A stretch of 64,000 nucleotides of DNA from Rhodococcus sp. P1Y (GCF_003641205.1 NZ_CP032762.1:4980001-5044000); one strand, 5' to 3'. Counted from the first letter of the stretch, positions 25,280 to 34,969 are shown. Notes: generated by a model not told the origin, from the sequence alone. Numbers and translations: made by a program.

Positions 25280-26415
25280 GCTGCTCCCACTATCGAGCGA
25301 GCCACCACGACTCGCATTATCTCGTTGGTTCCCTCGAGGATCTGGTGAACGCGAAGATCGCGAACGATCTTCTCGACTCCGTACTCCGCAAGATACCCGT
25401 AACCACCGAGCAACTGTAGTGCGTCGTTCGCGACCTGGAATCCGGTGTCGGTCCCGAATCTCTTTGCCATCGCACAGAGTTCGACCTTGTCAGGAGCGTT
25501 CGTCTGCAACGCATCCGCGGCTCGCCACAGCATCGTCCGTGCCGCTTCGAGTTCGGTCTTCATATCGGCCAACCGGAACTGGAGCGCCTGAGCGTCGAGC
25601 AGCCTCGAACCGAAGGCCTTTCGCTCCAACAAATACGCGACAGCTTTGTCCAGCGCTGACTGAGCACCTCCGATCGAGCACGCGGCAATGTTGAGCCTGC
25701 CGCCGTTCAGTCCGTTCATAGCGATACGGAAGCCGTCACCTTCGCTACCGAGGAGGTTTGCCGCGGGAACACGGACATCCTCGAATACGACCTGCCGTGT
25801 CGGCTGAGCGTTCCAACCCATCTTCTTCTCGTTTGCGCCGAACGACAGCCCCGGCAAATCCTTCGGCACGACGATCGCGGAGATCCCTTTGGGCCCGGGC
25901 TCACCCGTCCTCGCCATCACGACATACACATCGGAAGTACCTGCGCCCGAGATGAATTGCTTGACGCCATTGAGCACGTACTCGTCCCCATCGCGAACGG
26001 CCTTGGTGCTCAGGGCTCCCGCGTCGGACCCGGCGCCGGGTTCGGTGAGGCAGTAGCTGCCCAGTTGGTCCATCGAGCACAACCCAGGTACCCACTGATG
26101 GCGCTGCTCGTCGTTGCCGTAGGTGTCGATCATCCACGTCACCATGTTGTGGATCGAGATGTACGCCGCGATGGACGGATCACCCGTCGCGAGTTGTTCG
26201 AAGATCCGGACGGAGTCCAGCCTGGTCAGGCCGGACCCGCCCACGTCCTCGCCGATGTAGATGCCGCCCATGCCCAGGCCTGCGGCTTTGCGCAGCACGT
26301 CCACCGGAAAATGCTTGCTCTGGTCCCACTCGACTGCGTTGGGCGCGAGGAACTCGTCGGCGAAATCTCGTGCCGTCTCGTTGATCGCACGCTCGTCCTC
26401 GGTCAAAGTAAACAT
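25276..26415 (-). CDS. Acyl-CoA dehydrogenase, probable isobutyryl-CoA dehydrogenase
   Basis: A 379-residue flavoprotein. Acyl-CoA dehydrogenase signatures [18 protein letters not shown] and [20 protein letters not shown] are present, and the catalytic-base region is [11 protein letters not shown] near the C-terminus. Placed directly between mmsA and the hydroxyisobutyryl-CoA hydrolase, it most likely oxidises isobutyryl-CoA to methacrylyl-CoA, passing electrons to ETF. Substrate choice comes from context, not from residues I can diagnose. Start ATG 26415, three bp after the mmsA stop; overlaps the next gene by 4 bp. Confidence 0.92.
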   Translation of the reverse strand: MFTLTEDERAINETARDFADEFLAPNAVEWDQSKHFPVDVLRKAAGLGMGGIYIGEDVGGSGLTRLDSVRIFEQLATGDPSIAAYISIHNMVTWMIDTYGNDEQRHQWVPGLCSMDQLGSYCLTEPGAGSDAGALSTKAVRDGDEYVLNGVKQFISGAGTSDVYVVMARTGEPGPKGISAIVVPKDLPGLSFGANEKKMGWNAQPTRQVVFEDVRVPAANLLGSEGDGFRIAMNGLNGGRLNIAACSIGGAQSALDKAVAYLLERKAFGSRLLDAQALQFRLADMKTELEAARTMLWRAADALQTNAPDKVELCAMAKRFGTDTGFQVANDALQLLGGYGYLAEYGVEKIVRDLRVHQILEGTNEIMRVVVARSIVGAA

Positions 26416-26418
26416 GCG

Positions 26419-27924
26419 TCAGTCCATGTTGGGGATGACGAAGTGATTGGCGGTTGCCTCTTTCTTGCCCGACGGCCACCGCTGCGTGACCGTCTTGGTC
26501 TTGGTGTAGAAGCGCACCGAATCGGGTCCGTGCTGGTTGAGATCACCGAAACCGGAGCGCTTCCAGCCACCGAACGTGTGGTAGGCGATCGGTACCGGAA
26601 TCGGGACGTTGACCCCGACCATGCCGACCTGAACCCGAGAGCAGAAGTCTCGGGCCGTGTCACCGTCGCGGGTGAAGATGGAGACACCGTTGCCGTACTC
26701 GTGCTCGGTCGGGAGCCGGAGTGCGTCCTCGTAGTCCTTGGCCCGGACGACGATCAGGACCGGTCCGAAGATTTCTTCCTTGTAGATGCGCATGCCCGTC
26801 GTGACCTTGTCGAACAACGTTGCGCCCGCGAAGAATCCGTTCTCATGACCTTCGAGGACGAAGTCACGGCCATCGACGACGAGCTCGGCGCCCTCGTCGA
26901 TTCCGATCTGGGTGTAGTCGTTGACGCGCTTCAATGCGTCGCTGCCGACGAGCGGGCCGAAGTCGGCGTTCTCGTCGTCGGAGCGGCCGATCTTCAGGGT
27001 CGCGACGCGTTCTTTCAGTTTGGCCACCAGTGCATCTGCGGTCTCTTCGCCTACCGGGACGGCAACGGAGATGGCCATGCAGCGCTCACCCGCGGAGCCG
27101 TATGCAGCACCGAGGAGGGCGTCGGCGACCTGGTCGAGATCGGCGTCGGGCATGACCAGAGCGTGGTTCTTGGCTCCGCCGAAGCACTGCGCGCGCTTGC
27201 CGTTCTTGGCCGCGGTCTCGTAGATGTACTGCGCGATCGGAGTGGAGCCCACGAAACCGATTGCCTTGACACGGTCGTCGTTCAGCAGCACGTCGACGGC
27301 GTTCTTGCCGCCGTTGACCACGTTGAAAACGCCCGGAGGCAGGCCGGCTTCGAGGAAGAGCTCGGCGAGCTTGAGGGGTACCGACGGGTCACGCTCGGAG
27401 GGCTTGAGGATGAAGGCGTTTCCGCACGCGATGGCCGGGCCTGCTTTCCACAGCGGGATCATGGCCGGGAAGTTGAACGGGGTGATGCCTGCGACGACGC
27501 CGAGCGGCTGACGCATGGAATAGACGTCGATACCGCCGCCCGCGCCCTCGGTGTATTCGCCCTTGAGCAGGTGCGGGATGCCGACAGCGAATTCGACGAC
27601 CTCTAGGCCACGCTGAATATCGCCCTTGGCATCGGCAATGGTCTTGCCGTGCTCACTGGACAGCAGGCGGGCCAGCTCGTCCATGTCCCGGTTGATCAGC
27701 TGCAGGAACTTCATCAGGACGCGGGCTCGGCGCTGCGGATTCCAGGTGGCCCACTCGCGCTGCGCCTGTTCGGCGTCGGCGATGGCAGCTTCGACCTCGG
27801 CGTCGCTCGCCAGAGGTACGAGCGCCTGCACCTCGCCGGTGTTGGGGTCGAACACGTCGCCGAAATTGCCAGACTGTCCGGAGACATGCTTGCCACCGAT
27901 GAAATGTGTGAGTTCGCGAGCCAT
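26419..27924 (-). CDS. mmsA: Methylmalonate-semialdehyde dehydrogenase (CoA-acylating)
   Basis: A 501-residue aldehyde-dehydrogenase-superfamily enzyme producing propionyl-CoA from methylmalonate semialdehyde, the end of valine catabolism. The nucleotide-binding segment is GFVGSTPIAQYIYE; the catalytic Cys lies in AYGSAGERCMAISV. The glutamate used as general base in hydrolytic ALDHs is replaced by the FGGAKNHALVMPDAD stretch typical of MmsA. The start ATG 27924 has AAGGACGG upstream; the longer open frame is not supported. It is the first gene of the five-gene operon, with a recognisable promoter about 45 bp upstream. Confidence 0.96.
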   Translation of the reverse strand: MARELTHFIGGKHVSGQSGNFGDVFDPNTGEVQALVPLASDAEVEAAIADAEQAQREWATWNPQRRARVLMKFLQLINRDMDELARLLSSEHGKTIADAKGDIQRGLEVVEFAVGIPHLLKGEYTEGAGGGIDVYSMRQPLGVVAGITPFNFPAMIPLWKAGPAIACGNAFILKPSERDPSVPLKLAELFLEAGLPPGVFNVVNGGKNAVDVLLNDDRVKAIGFVGSTPIAQYIYETAAKNGKRAQCFGGAKNHALVMPDADLDQVADALLGAAYGSAGERCMAISVAVPVGEETADALVAKLKERVATLKIGRSDDENADFGPLVGSDALKRVNDYTQIGIDEGAELVVDGRDFVLEGHENGFFAGATLFDKVTTGMRIYKEEIFGPVLIVVRAKDYEDALRLPTEHEYGNGVSIFTRDGDTARDFCSRVQVGMVGVNVPIPVPIAYHTFGGWKRSGFGDLNQHGPDSVRFYTKTKTVTQRWPSGKKEATANHFVIPNMD

Positions 27925-27964
27925 GAAATCCGTCCTTACAAGTACGAGGAGATTATGTGTGCCC

Positions 27965-27994
27965 ATCCTATAGTTGGACTTCCATGTATGTCCA
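27965..27994 (-). promoter_or_regulatory. Promoter and dyad operator of the valine operon
   Basis: On the minus strand, TGGACA (-35, 27994-27989) and TATAGG (-10) are 16 bp apart. The dyad TGGAC-n10-GTCCA (27975-27994) overlaps the -35 and the spacer, as expected for a repressor site. It lies ~45 bp before mmsA. Confidence 0.5.
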
Positions 27995-28002
27995 GAAGTC
28001 GT

Positions 28003-28061
28003 AGTGGCACGGTTGAGCGCCCGGTAGGGCACTTAACCGTGCCACTGGCGGCGAAGCCGCC
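28003..28061. terminator. Double hairpin between SWIM gene and mmsA
   Basis: AGTGGCACGGTT (28003-28014) pairs perfectly with AACCGTGCCACT (28035-28046). Directly next to it is GGCGGC-GAA-GCCGCC (28047-28061), the hairpin also found at 4579 and 21074. It begins 1 bp after the SWIM gene stop on the minus strand and is its likely terminator. Confidence 0.65.
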
Positions 28062-28062
28062 T

Positions 28063-28818
28063 TCACAAGCGTTCGTAGAACGCCTTCAGATCGGCTACAG
28101 CCCTGCTGACCTCATGTTCCTCCGAGCCGTCGGCACGGAAGACCTTGCGCAGGATCAGGGGGTCGAGATCGTCAACGGCCGCGGAGAACGCCACCTTCGG
28201 CAGTGCGGGGAACGACGCCTTGTCCGCGAACCAGTCACGGCGATCGAACTCGGTCTCGGTGTCTCCGACGCCTTCGATCAGCTGATCGAGGTCGACTCCG
28301 CGCAACGTCAGAATCGTGGCAGCGGACGCATCGATGTGCTCTGCTGCGATGTACATCAGTGCGGCGGCGTGCTTGCACGGCCACCCGTCGTCCGGGCAGG
28401 TGCAGTCGAAGTCGAGTTGCCCCTTGTCGTGCGGCAGCAGCACCGAGGCCAACGCCTGCGGAATCGCGTTGGACGCGAGCTCGGCGAGCATGCCTGGGTT
28501 GGAACTGACTCTCTCGATCAACGCAGCTATCTGACCGTCGGTCAGCGGATCGACCGTCACCGACGCCGAGAACGGTTCGAGCTGACTGCCCTGAACCTCA
28601 CCGTAGATCTGTCCTCGCTCGACGCCCAGATTGAGCACCTGGCCCCCGCGCGCGTAGGTTCGTCCGCGAGCGATACGGCCTGGATCGGCCAGATCTTCCA
28701 TCGCGGTGACGAAGTGTCTCCCCCACCAGGTCTGACCGAAGGCGCCGCGCTTGTTCTGCGACTCGATGCCTCCCTTGACCTTTCGACGCTTACCGTACTG
28801 ACTGAAATCGGCCATCAT
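28063..28818 (-). CDS. SWIM zinc-finger protein
   Basis: A 251-residue protein with the SWIM motif CTCPDDGWPCKHAAAL (CxC...CxH) around residues 140-155. The conserved N-terminal segment GQTWWGRHFVTAMEDL...ARGRTYARGGQV is usual in SNF2-linked SWIM proteins. SWIM domains are thought to bind DNA or protein through zinc. ATG 28818 overlaps the SNF2 gene stop by 4 bp, so the two are co-translated, the standard actinobacterial arrangement. The partnership suggests a joint chromatin- or repair-related task, not experimentally defined. Confidence 0.92.
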   Translation of the reverse strand: MMADFSQYGKRRKVKGGIESQNKRGAFGQTWWGRHFVTAMEDLADPGRIARGRTYARGGQVLNLGVERGQIYGEVQGSQLEPFSASVTVDPLTDGQIAALIERVSSNPGMLAELASNAIPQALASVLLPHDKGQLDFDCTCPDDGWPCKHAAALMYIAAEHIDASAATILTLRGVDLDQLIEGVGDTETEFDRRDWFADKASFPALPKVAFSAAVDDLDPLILRKVFRADGSEEHEVSRAVADLKAFYERL

Positions 28819-31622
28819 TCACCCACCGCGTCTTCACTGAGGCGAAACAGTTCTCGCAGTTGAGCGGTATCCATCTCGGTGACCCAGTTCTCACCCGACC
28901 CGACTGCAAGGTCCGCGAGGTCCTGTTTCGAGTGCAGCATCGAGTCGATTCGTTCCTCGACCGTTCCGACGCAGAGCATCTTCTGCACCTGGACGTTCTT
29001 GCGTTGGCCGATTCGAAACGCACGGTCGGTGGCCTGATTCTCGACCGCGGGGTTCCACCAACGATCCAGATGCACAACGTGATTGGCCGCCGTCAGATTG
29101 AGACCCGTTCCCCCGGCCTTGAGCGACAGCATCATGATGGGTGGCCCGGACTCGGCCTGGAACGTCTCGACCATTGCGTCGCGCTTGGCCTTACCGACGC
29201 CGCCGTGCAGGAAGGGCACCTCGGTGCCGAATCGCTCGGCGAAATACGGTGCGACGAGCTCACCGAACTCGCGGAACTGCGTGAACAGCAACGCCTTCTC
29301 GTTCTCGCCGAGAATCGCGTCGAGCATGTCCTCCACGAGCGCGATCTTGCCGGATCGATGCTGGCCTCGCTTGAGGACGGGCGAGCCGTCGGACAGAAAA
29401 TGGGCCGGGTGGTTGCACACTTGCTTGAGCCGAGTCAGAGCCGACAACACCGCGCCTTTGCGCTTCATCCCCTTGGCGTCGGCGATCTGCGCCATCATCT
29501 CGTCGACGACTGCCTTGTACAGCGCCGCTTGCTCGGCGCTCAGATTGGAGCGCACCGTCATCTCGTTCTTCTCCGGCAGATCGGATATGACGGTCGGATC
29601 GGTCTTGAGGCGCCTCAGAATGAACGGTGAGGTGATCGCGCGCAACCTCGACAGTGCACCCTCGTCTTTTTCGCGTTCGATCGGCACCGAGAATCTTTTA
29701 CGGAAGTCCGTCGGCCTACCGAGCATTCCCGGATTCGCAAAGTCCAGAATCGATCTCAGTTCGTCCAGACGGTTCTCGACGGGTGTGCCGGTGAGTGCCA
29801 GTTTGTGCTCCGCGGGAATAGCGAGAGCTGCTTTCGCCTGCACGGTGCCGGAGTTCTTGATGTGCTGCGCCTCGTCGAGAACGACACGGCGCCAGCTTTG
29901 TTCGGCGAACTGCGCCCGGTCCTTGGCCATGAGTGCGTACGTCGTGACGATCAGATCGTGTTCGCCGATCGCCTTGTCGAGTTCCTCGCCCTTCAAACGC
30001 GCAGGCCCGTGATGGACCATCACCCGAAGGCCCGGGGTGAACTTCGCGGCCTCTCGCTGCCAGTTGCCGACAACCGACATCGGAGCTACGAGCAGCGTCG
30101 GCGACGGGCTCTGCTCGTGGGAAAGAAGGGTGAGCACCTGGAGCGTCTTTCCCAGACCCATGTCGTCCGCCAGTACGGCACCGAGCCCGAGCTTGCTCAT
30201 GAAGGCGAGCCATTCGAGCCCGCGCTGCTGGTACGGACGCAGAACGGCGTTGACACCAGCGGGAAGTGGAATCTCCTCAGGAGATGCGCCCGGTTCGAGC
30301 AGCGCCTTCGCCCACCCGGTGGCCCTGATGTCTTCGACGGGAGCAGGCGGCGGATCGGCGAGGGTCATCTCGCGCATGAGCGCACCGAGCGGAGTGCCGT
30401 CCCCGTGATGCTCGGCGACGTACTTCGCAGCACGGGCCAGTTGACCACCGTCGGCGAGCACCCACTGGCCTCGCAACCTGACCAGATCACCCTTGGACAC
30501 GGCGAGACGGTTCATCTCGGCTTCGGTGAGCACCATGTCGCCGAGTTGCAACTGCCAGTCGTACGACACGAGCTCGTCCATACCAACCGCACGATCAGCC
30601 GCGGCCTTGGTGACCGCGGGTGAGTCGACCCGCAGACGCATCGACGGATCCATCCGCGTCCACGCCCTCGGCAGCAATACCGTCGTCCCGCTCGATTGCA
30701 ACGCCGCGACGCCATGTTCGACGAGGTCGATGACGACCGACGTCGGAAGCAGCAGATCGAGCGAGTTCTCCTCCGACGGCAGCTCACGTAGCAGCGGATA
30801 CGCTGCGACGGCTTCCCCCAGCTTTCGGACGGCCGTAGCCAGCAGCGTTGCGTCGATCTTTCGACCCAGGGGAACCGGAACGGGCGCCTCCCCGTCTGCA
30901 CGAAGACAGACCTGCAGCCGCCACAGGGTCTCTTCCTCACCCGGGGTGTCCTCGTCGTCATCCGGCTCGAGCAGCCGCAGAACCAACGACGGTTCGTCGA
31001 CGGTGAGTGTGCCGCGCCACTTGTCGAGCAACGTCGACATCTGTTGGGTTCCGCCCGAATAGGGATCGTCGCGGATCAACGCGGACAACAGGGGGTGATT
31101 CGAATCAGGCTTGCCCAGAACGGATCTGACGATGGGGTCGGTCAGCTCCTGCGTGATGTCCTCCAAGACTTTCTTGGGCCGGTGCTGCGCTCGCTGCACC
31201 GACGGCATGGCGAGGGCGAGTTCGTTGAGCCACGCCCGCTGGCGTTCACCCCCGACGAGACGCCACCTCGGCCACCATTGCCCGTCCATCAGCACCAGCG
31301 CAGGCACGACGCGCCCGGCGCGGACCCACCGCTCGATCCCGCGCGCGACGTGAGCGAGATATCTCAGGTCACCCGACAGCAGCGGGTGGTCAATAGGCGT
31401 GCGCAACAGCAGCTCGGCGGCGTCGGCGGGTGCCAATGCGATGGCAGGCATCCGAGCGATCGTCGGTTCGCCCGCGGATGGCAACGACACCTCGACCCGA
31501 TGCCGAAACGGTCGCGTCAGGATGCGTGCGTGAACAGCGGGTAGCTCCGGTTCGTCGCCGACGCTCACCTCGTCGTCCCACAACATCAGTCCCCCGTCGG
31601 GCGACCAGAGACCGTGCAGCAT
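28815..31622 (-). CDS. SNF2-family helicase-like ATPase
   Basis: A ~935-residue dsDNA translocase. A bacterial N-terminal SNF2-associated domain fills roughly the first 450 residues, followed by helicase motifs: Walker A DDMGLGKTLQVLTLL, DEAQ box VVLDEAQHIKN, motif III LTGTPVENRLDELRSI, and motifs V-VI HLDRWWNPAVENQATDRAF and RIGQ. The frame is open to 31733, but the family usually begins MLHGLW, so ATG 31622 is preferred. It forms an operon with the SWIM protein. Relatives (HepA/RapA-like) remodel protein-DNA complexes. It is divergent from the MDR oxidoreductase gene (140 bp). Confidence 0.94.
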   Translation of the reverse strand: MLHGLWSPDGGLMLWDDEVSVGDEPELPAVHARILTRPFRHRVEVSLPSAGEPTIARMPAIALAPADAAELLLRTPIDHPLLSGDLRYLAHVARGIERWVRAGRVVPALVLMDGQWWPRWRLVGGERQRAWLNELALAMPSVQRAQHRPKKVLEDITQELTDPIVRSVLGKPDSNHPLLSALIRDDPYSGGTQQMSTLLDKWRGTLTVDEPSLVLRLLEPDDDEDTPGEEETLWRLQVCLRADGEAPVPVPLGRKIDATLLATAVRKLGEAVAAYPLLRELPSEENSLDLLLPTSVVIDLVEHGVAALQSSGTTVLLPRAWTRMDPSMRLRVDSPAVTKAAADRAVGMDELVSYDWQLQLGDMVLTEAEMNRLAVSKGDLVRLRGQWVLADGGQLARAAKYVAEHHGDGTPLGALMREMTLADPPPAPVEDIRATGWAKALLEPGASPEEIPLPAGVNAVLRPYQQRGLEWLAFMSKLGLGAVLADDMGLGKTLQVLTLLSHEQSPSPTLLVAPMSVVGNWQREAAKFTPGLRVMVHHGPARLKGEELDKAIGEHDLIVTTYALMAKDRAQFAEQSWRRVVLDEAQHIKNSGTVQAKAALAIPAEHKLALTGTPVENRLDELRSILDFANPGMLGRPTDFRKRFSVPIEREKDEGALSRLRAITSPFILRRLKTDPTVISDLPEKNEMTVRSNLSAEQAALYKAVVDEMMAQIADAKGMKRKGAVLSALTRLKQVCNHPAHFLSDGSPVLKRGQHRSGKIALVEDMLDAILGENEKALLFTQFREFGELVAPYFAERFGTEVPFLHGGVGKAKRDAMVETFQAESGPPIMMLSLKAGGTGLNLTAANHVVHLDRWWNPAVENQATDRAFRIGQRKNVQVQKMLCVGTVEERIDSMLHSKQDLADLAVGSGENWVTEMDTAQLRELFRLSEDAVGE

Positions 31623-31762
31623 CCGTCCATCCAACCAGTGTCTGTGCGCGTCCGACGAGCACGGTGCACCAACCGCGCTCCGACGGCGCGGAATCCTTCC
31701 GTCATCGGAACGCAATGGGTACACCGTGCCCATCGAGTCCGGACATTTGGCACAGTGGAACC

Positions 31763-32668
31763 ATGATCGCGTATGGGTTCAGTGAGTACGGAGGCCCGGA
31801 AACAGAGTTCTTTCTCGACGTTCCGATCCCGGATCCCGGGCAGGGGCAGGTTCTGGTTGCGGTGCATGCAGCGGGAGTAAATCCTGCGGATTGGAAAGTG
31901 CGAGCCGGCAACCGCAAGGACAGTGTGCCGACGCTGCTGCCCGCGGTTCTGGGTCGCGAAGTGTCGGGCACCGTCGTTCAGGTCGGCACCCACGTCGACG
32001 GGCTGTCCGTCGGTGACCATGTGTTCGGATCGACAGCGGCTGGGCACGGCGGATACGCCCAATACACGGTGTTGAACGCGTCGAACGCTGCGCGCAAGCC
32101 CGAGTCCGTGTCGTTCGTCGCCGCTGCAACGTTGGCGGTCGCGGCCGGAACCGCGTTCGACGCCATCGACCAACTCGCACTGACCTCCGGCGCGACGCTT
32201 CTGGTGCTCGGCGCCGGTGGAGGCGTGGGGTCCGCGGCCCTGCAGATCGCACGGGCTCGCGGGCTGAAGACCATAGGCGTCGCGAGCACACACAAGCAGG
32301 AGTGGGTGCGAAGCGTCGGTGCCCGATTCGTGCCCTCGGGAGAACACTTTGCCGATTCCGTCGACACGGTCGTGGACGGAATCTTCGATCTGGTGGGTGG
32401 GGACGTACTGAGGTCGGCGGTATCGCTGATCAAGCCCGACGGACCTGTTGTCAGCGTCGCGGACTCGATGCTGGCGGCGTCGCTGGGCGGATCCGGTGTG
32501 ACGCGCCGCAGGACCACCGAGGCGTACGAGGCCGTCGCCGAACTCGTCGCGAACGGAACATTGCACCCTCGAATCGATCAGGTATTTCCGCTCGAGCACG
32601 CCGGGGAGGCGTTGGCCGCAGTCGAGAGCGGCCACGCGGCGGGCAAGGTCGTCATCGAGGTCACCTGA
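31763..32668 (+). CDS. NADP-dependent MDR oxidoreductase (quinone-reductase type)
   Basis: A 301-residue zinc-free medium-chain dehydrogenase/reductase. GVNPADWKVRAG at the N-terminus, LGREVSGTVVQVG, and the nucleotide-binding loop LGAGGGVGSAALQIA are present, with the family C-terminus HAGEALAAVESGHAAGKVVI. There are no Cys residues for structural or catalytic zinc. It reduces enones or quinones with NADPH; substrate unknown. It appears monocistronic. The gene remnant at 17292-17546 belongs to the same family. Confidence 0.92.
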   Translation: MIAYGFSEYGGPETEFFLDVPIPDPGQGQVLVAVHAAGVNPADWKVRAGNRKDSVPTLLPAVLGREVSGTVVQVGTHVDGLSVGDHVFGSTAAGHGGYAQYTVLNASNAARKPESVSFVAAATLAVAAGTAFDAIDQLALTSGATLLVLGAGGGVGSAALQIARARGLKTIGVASTHKQEWVRSVGARFVPSGEHFADSVDTVVDGIFDLVGGDVLRSAVSLIKPDGPVVSVADSMLAASLGGSGVTRRRTTEAYEAVAELVANGTLHPRIDQVFPLEHAGEALAAVESGHAAGKVVIEVT

Positions 32669-32728
32669 CGTGTCGGTACCGTACGGCACACTCTCTTCTC
32701 GACTACGGATACCGATGATGGGACGTGT

Positions 32729-33445
32729 GTGAAGAAGCTGCGGGTGGCACTGCTGATGGTTGTTGCAGCCGTGGCGATGGCGGCATTCGGTTCTTGCGAC
32801 ACCACAGGGATTCCAGGACTGTCGCCGCCACCTCCTGCGCCCGGTAGCCCGACGCGCGTCCAGATCGAAGAGTTGCTCGGCCGGGTCCAGGTCGTCGCAG
32901 CGAGGCCTGACGCCGCCGGTTACGAGCGCGGGTGCAAAGCAGGCGAGGGTTGCGTGTTCGGCCCTGCATGGACCGACGACTACGACGGGCCCGGCGGCCA
33001 CGACGGGTGCGGCACCCGTGACAATGTGCTCGCGCTCAGCATGACGAACGTGATGTTCCGCGACGGCACTCGCAACTGTGTCGTCCTCGAGGGCACGCTC
33101 GCTGATCCGTACTCGGGCGAGCGCCTCAGCTTCACGAAGGCCGACGCGGGCAAGATTCAGATCGACCATGTGTACCCGCTGTCCGCGGCCTGGGACATGG
33201 GCGCCAACGGCTGGCCGGTGGACAAACGAGTCCAATTCGCCAACGACATCGATTTCAACCTGCTTGCGGTCAACGGCGACGACAACCAGTCCAAGAGTGA
33301 CTCCACGCCGTCGCAGTGGCTACCACCCAATGCGGCCTACCACTGCTTCTATGCAGGCAAATACCTGTCGGTCGCCGCGCAGTACGCGCTGCCGATCACG
33401 CAGGAAGACCAACGAACACTGTCCTCGGTGGCCCGCGACTGCTGA
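32729..33445 (+). CDS. Secreted HNH-family nuclease (DUF1524-like)
   Basis: A 238-residue protein starting at GTG 32729. A signal peptide (KKLRVALLMVVAAVAMAAFGSC) ends in a weak lipobox FGSC, so it may be exported as a lipoprotein or cleaved. The mature part has the HNH-type core IQIDHVYPLSAAWDMGA and a downstream NDIDFNLLAVNGDDNQSKSD with the conserved Asn and Ser/Asp, typical of GmrSD/DUF1524-like extracellular nucleases in actinobacteria. Four further Cys residues suggest disulfides. Nucleic-acid scavenging or cell-surface DNA processing is the likely role, by family inference. Confidence 0.85.
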   Translation: MKKLRVALLMVVAAVAMAAFGSCDTTGIPGLSPPPPAPGSPTRVQIEELLGRVQVVAARPDAAGYERGCKAGEGCVFGPAWTDDYDGPGGHDGCGTRDNVLALSMTNVMFRDGTRNCVVLEGTLADPYSGERLSFTKADAGKIQIDHVYPLSAAWDMGANGWPVDKRVQFANDIDFNLLAVNGDDNQSKSDSTPSQWLPPNAAYHCFYAGKYLSVAAQYALPITQEDQRTLSSVARDC

Positions 33446-33479
33446 GTGTCCCCAGACTGCTGGGAGTATTGTCCAGACA

Positions 33480-34295
33480 ATGTCGCGAAGCTTCCTGAAC
33501 CGTGAGACTCAACTCTGCATGTCCCTCTCCGGACGGCCGAGCAACATCGGAACCCGCTTCCACAACTACCTGTACGACGAGTTGGAACTGAACTTCGTCT
33601 ACAAGGCATTCACGACGACGGATCTCGCCGCCGCGGTCGGCGGCGTTCGCGCACTGGGGATCAGAGGCTGCGCCGTGTCCATGCCTTTCAAGGAAGACGT
33701 CATCGAGTTGGTCGACGTCATGCACGACTCGGCCAGCGCCATCGAATCGGTCAACACCATCGTCAACGACGACGGTGTGCTGCACGCCTACAACACCGAC
33801 TACCAAGCGGTCGCGAATCTGCTCGAGTCCTCCGGATGGTCGACCGAGTATTCGGTAGCAGTGACCGGAAGCGGCGGAATGGCCAAAGCTGTCGTTGCAG
33901 CACTTCGTGATTCGGGCTTCACGCGCGGAACCGTTGTGGCACGCAACCCGAAAACCGGCCCGGCTCTGGCGGAGACCTACGGTTACGACTGGTCGCCGGA
34001 TACCGTCGGAGCCGACCTTCTCGTCAACGTCACTCCCGTCGGAATGGCCGGCGGGCCCGACGCGGACTCCTCCCCGTTCTCCGACGAACAGATCGACTCG
34101 GCGCAGGCTGTGTTTGACGTCGTGGCCATGCCGTCGGAGACGCCGCTCATCGTGAGAGCCCGTGCCGCAGGCAAACCCGTCGTGACGGGCGCGGCAGTCA
34201 TCGCGTTGCAAGCCGCCGAGCAGTTCGCCCTCTACACCGGCGTACGTCCGAGCGACGATCAGATCCAGCGAGCGTCGGAGTTCTCGCGCAGCTAG
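33480..34295 (+). CDS. Shikimate dehydrogenase-like protein
   Basis: A 271-residue AroE-superfamily protein. Substrate-binding SLSGRPSNIGTRFHN, catalytic lysine in SMPFKEDVIEL and aspartate in AYNTDYQAV are present. The cofactor loop reads VTGSGGMAKAVVAAL. It lies away from other aro genes, and SxSGRPSxxGxRFHN differs from the SxSxSxxxHN of biosynthetic AroE. It may be a paralogue with another function (for example quinate/shikimate-like or aminoshikimate chemistry) instead of the housekeeping enzyme. It converges on the rsbW gene; the 251-bp gap 34296-34546 shows no gene. Confidence 0.85.
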   Translation: MSRSFLNRETQLCMSLSGRPSNIGTRFHNYLYDELELNFVYKAFTTTDLAAAVGGVRALGIRGCAVSMPFKEDVIELVDVMHDSASAIESVNTIVNDDGVLHAYNTDYQAVANLLESSGWSTEYSVAVTGSGGMAKAVVAALRDSGFTRGTVVARNPKTGPALAETYGYDWSPDTVGADLLVNVTPVGMAGGPDADSSPFSDEQIDSAQAVFDVVAMPSETPLIVRARAAGKPVVTGAAVIALQAAEQFALYTGVRPSDDQIQRASEFSRS

Positions 34296-34546
34296 CTCGA
34301 AGACCGTGTAGAGGTATGAAAACGACAGTTACCGCACCGTCAAGGTCTGGTTGACGTCTACAGGCGATTAAATCGGTGTTCGGTGCAACCCTGGACGTTG
34401 CCGAGCTCTCGCGCGCGCCTACCATCGCTCGCGAAAGCTGCTGTCCGACATGGTCATCAAAGTGCGGAACTGTGTGAGCAGAACCAAAATCGAAGCCCTT
34501 TCGGTCGGTGTCGGTGATTGGCGGCACCCGTAAGGTCTGTTGACAT

Positions 34547-34969
34547 TCACGCTTGATCGGTAGTTCGATTCCGGACAAGTCGCCAGTGGTTCTTACCGTC
34601 GGCACGTCGGTAGCCCAGCTCGTCCAGAACGTTGACCGCGATCGCGAGGCCGCGCCCGCGTTCGGCGAAATCGTCCGGGAGTGACACGGCGTTCAGGTCG
34701 ATGCGCGCGGGTTTGCCATCATCGCAATAGCGGGCCTCGATTCGGCCCGGGAACACCTCGAGTTCGAGCCGTATCGTCACAGACCCACCTGACTCCGAGT
34801 GCTCTATAATGTTGGCACCGATTTCGGCGACAGCGAGCTCGAACGTCATTGCGTCCGTGTCGTCTAGCGCATGCTCCGCGAATACATCAGCCAGCAGCCC
34901 GTGGATGAGATCAAGGGTCTCCGGACGCGTGACGTCCTCGAGGACACGCACACCGGCAGAGTTACTCAT
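34547..34969 (-). CDS. RsbW-type serine kinase / anti-sigma-like protein
   Basis: A 140-residue GHKL ATPase of the HATPase_c_2 (RsbW/SpoIIAB) family. The N-box is VAEIGANIIEHS, G1 DDGKPA, and G2 RGRGLAIAVNVLDEL. Such kinases phosphorylate a STAS antagonist, here the product of the gene it overlaps by 8 bp, and otherwise hold a target protein, classically a sigma factor. No sigma-factor gene lies in the operon, so its second partner may be encoded elsewhere or be another protein. Last gene of the five-gene polysaccharide/partner-switch operon. Confidence 0.88.
   Translation of the reverse strand: MSNSAGVRVLEDVTRPETLDLIHGLLADVFAEHALDDTDAMTFELAVAEIGANIIEHSESGGSVTIRLELEVFPGRIEARYCDDGKPARIDLNAVSLPDDFAERGRGLAIAVNVLDELGYRRADGKNHWRLVRNRTTDQA

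Noticed and set aside
25957..27606. 549-codon plus-strand open frame opposite acyl-CoA dehydrogenase and mmsA
   Set aside because: Antisense shadow with Val/Asp/Arg-rich composition and no family features.
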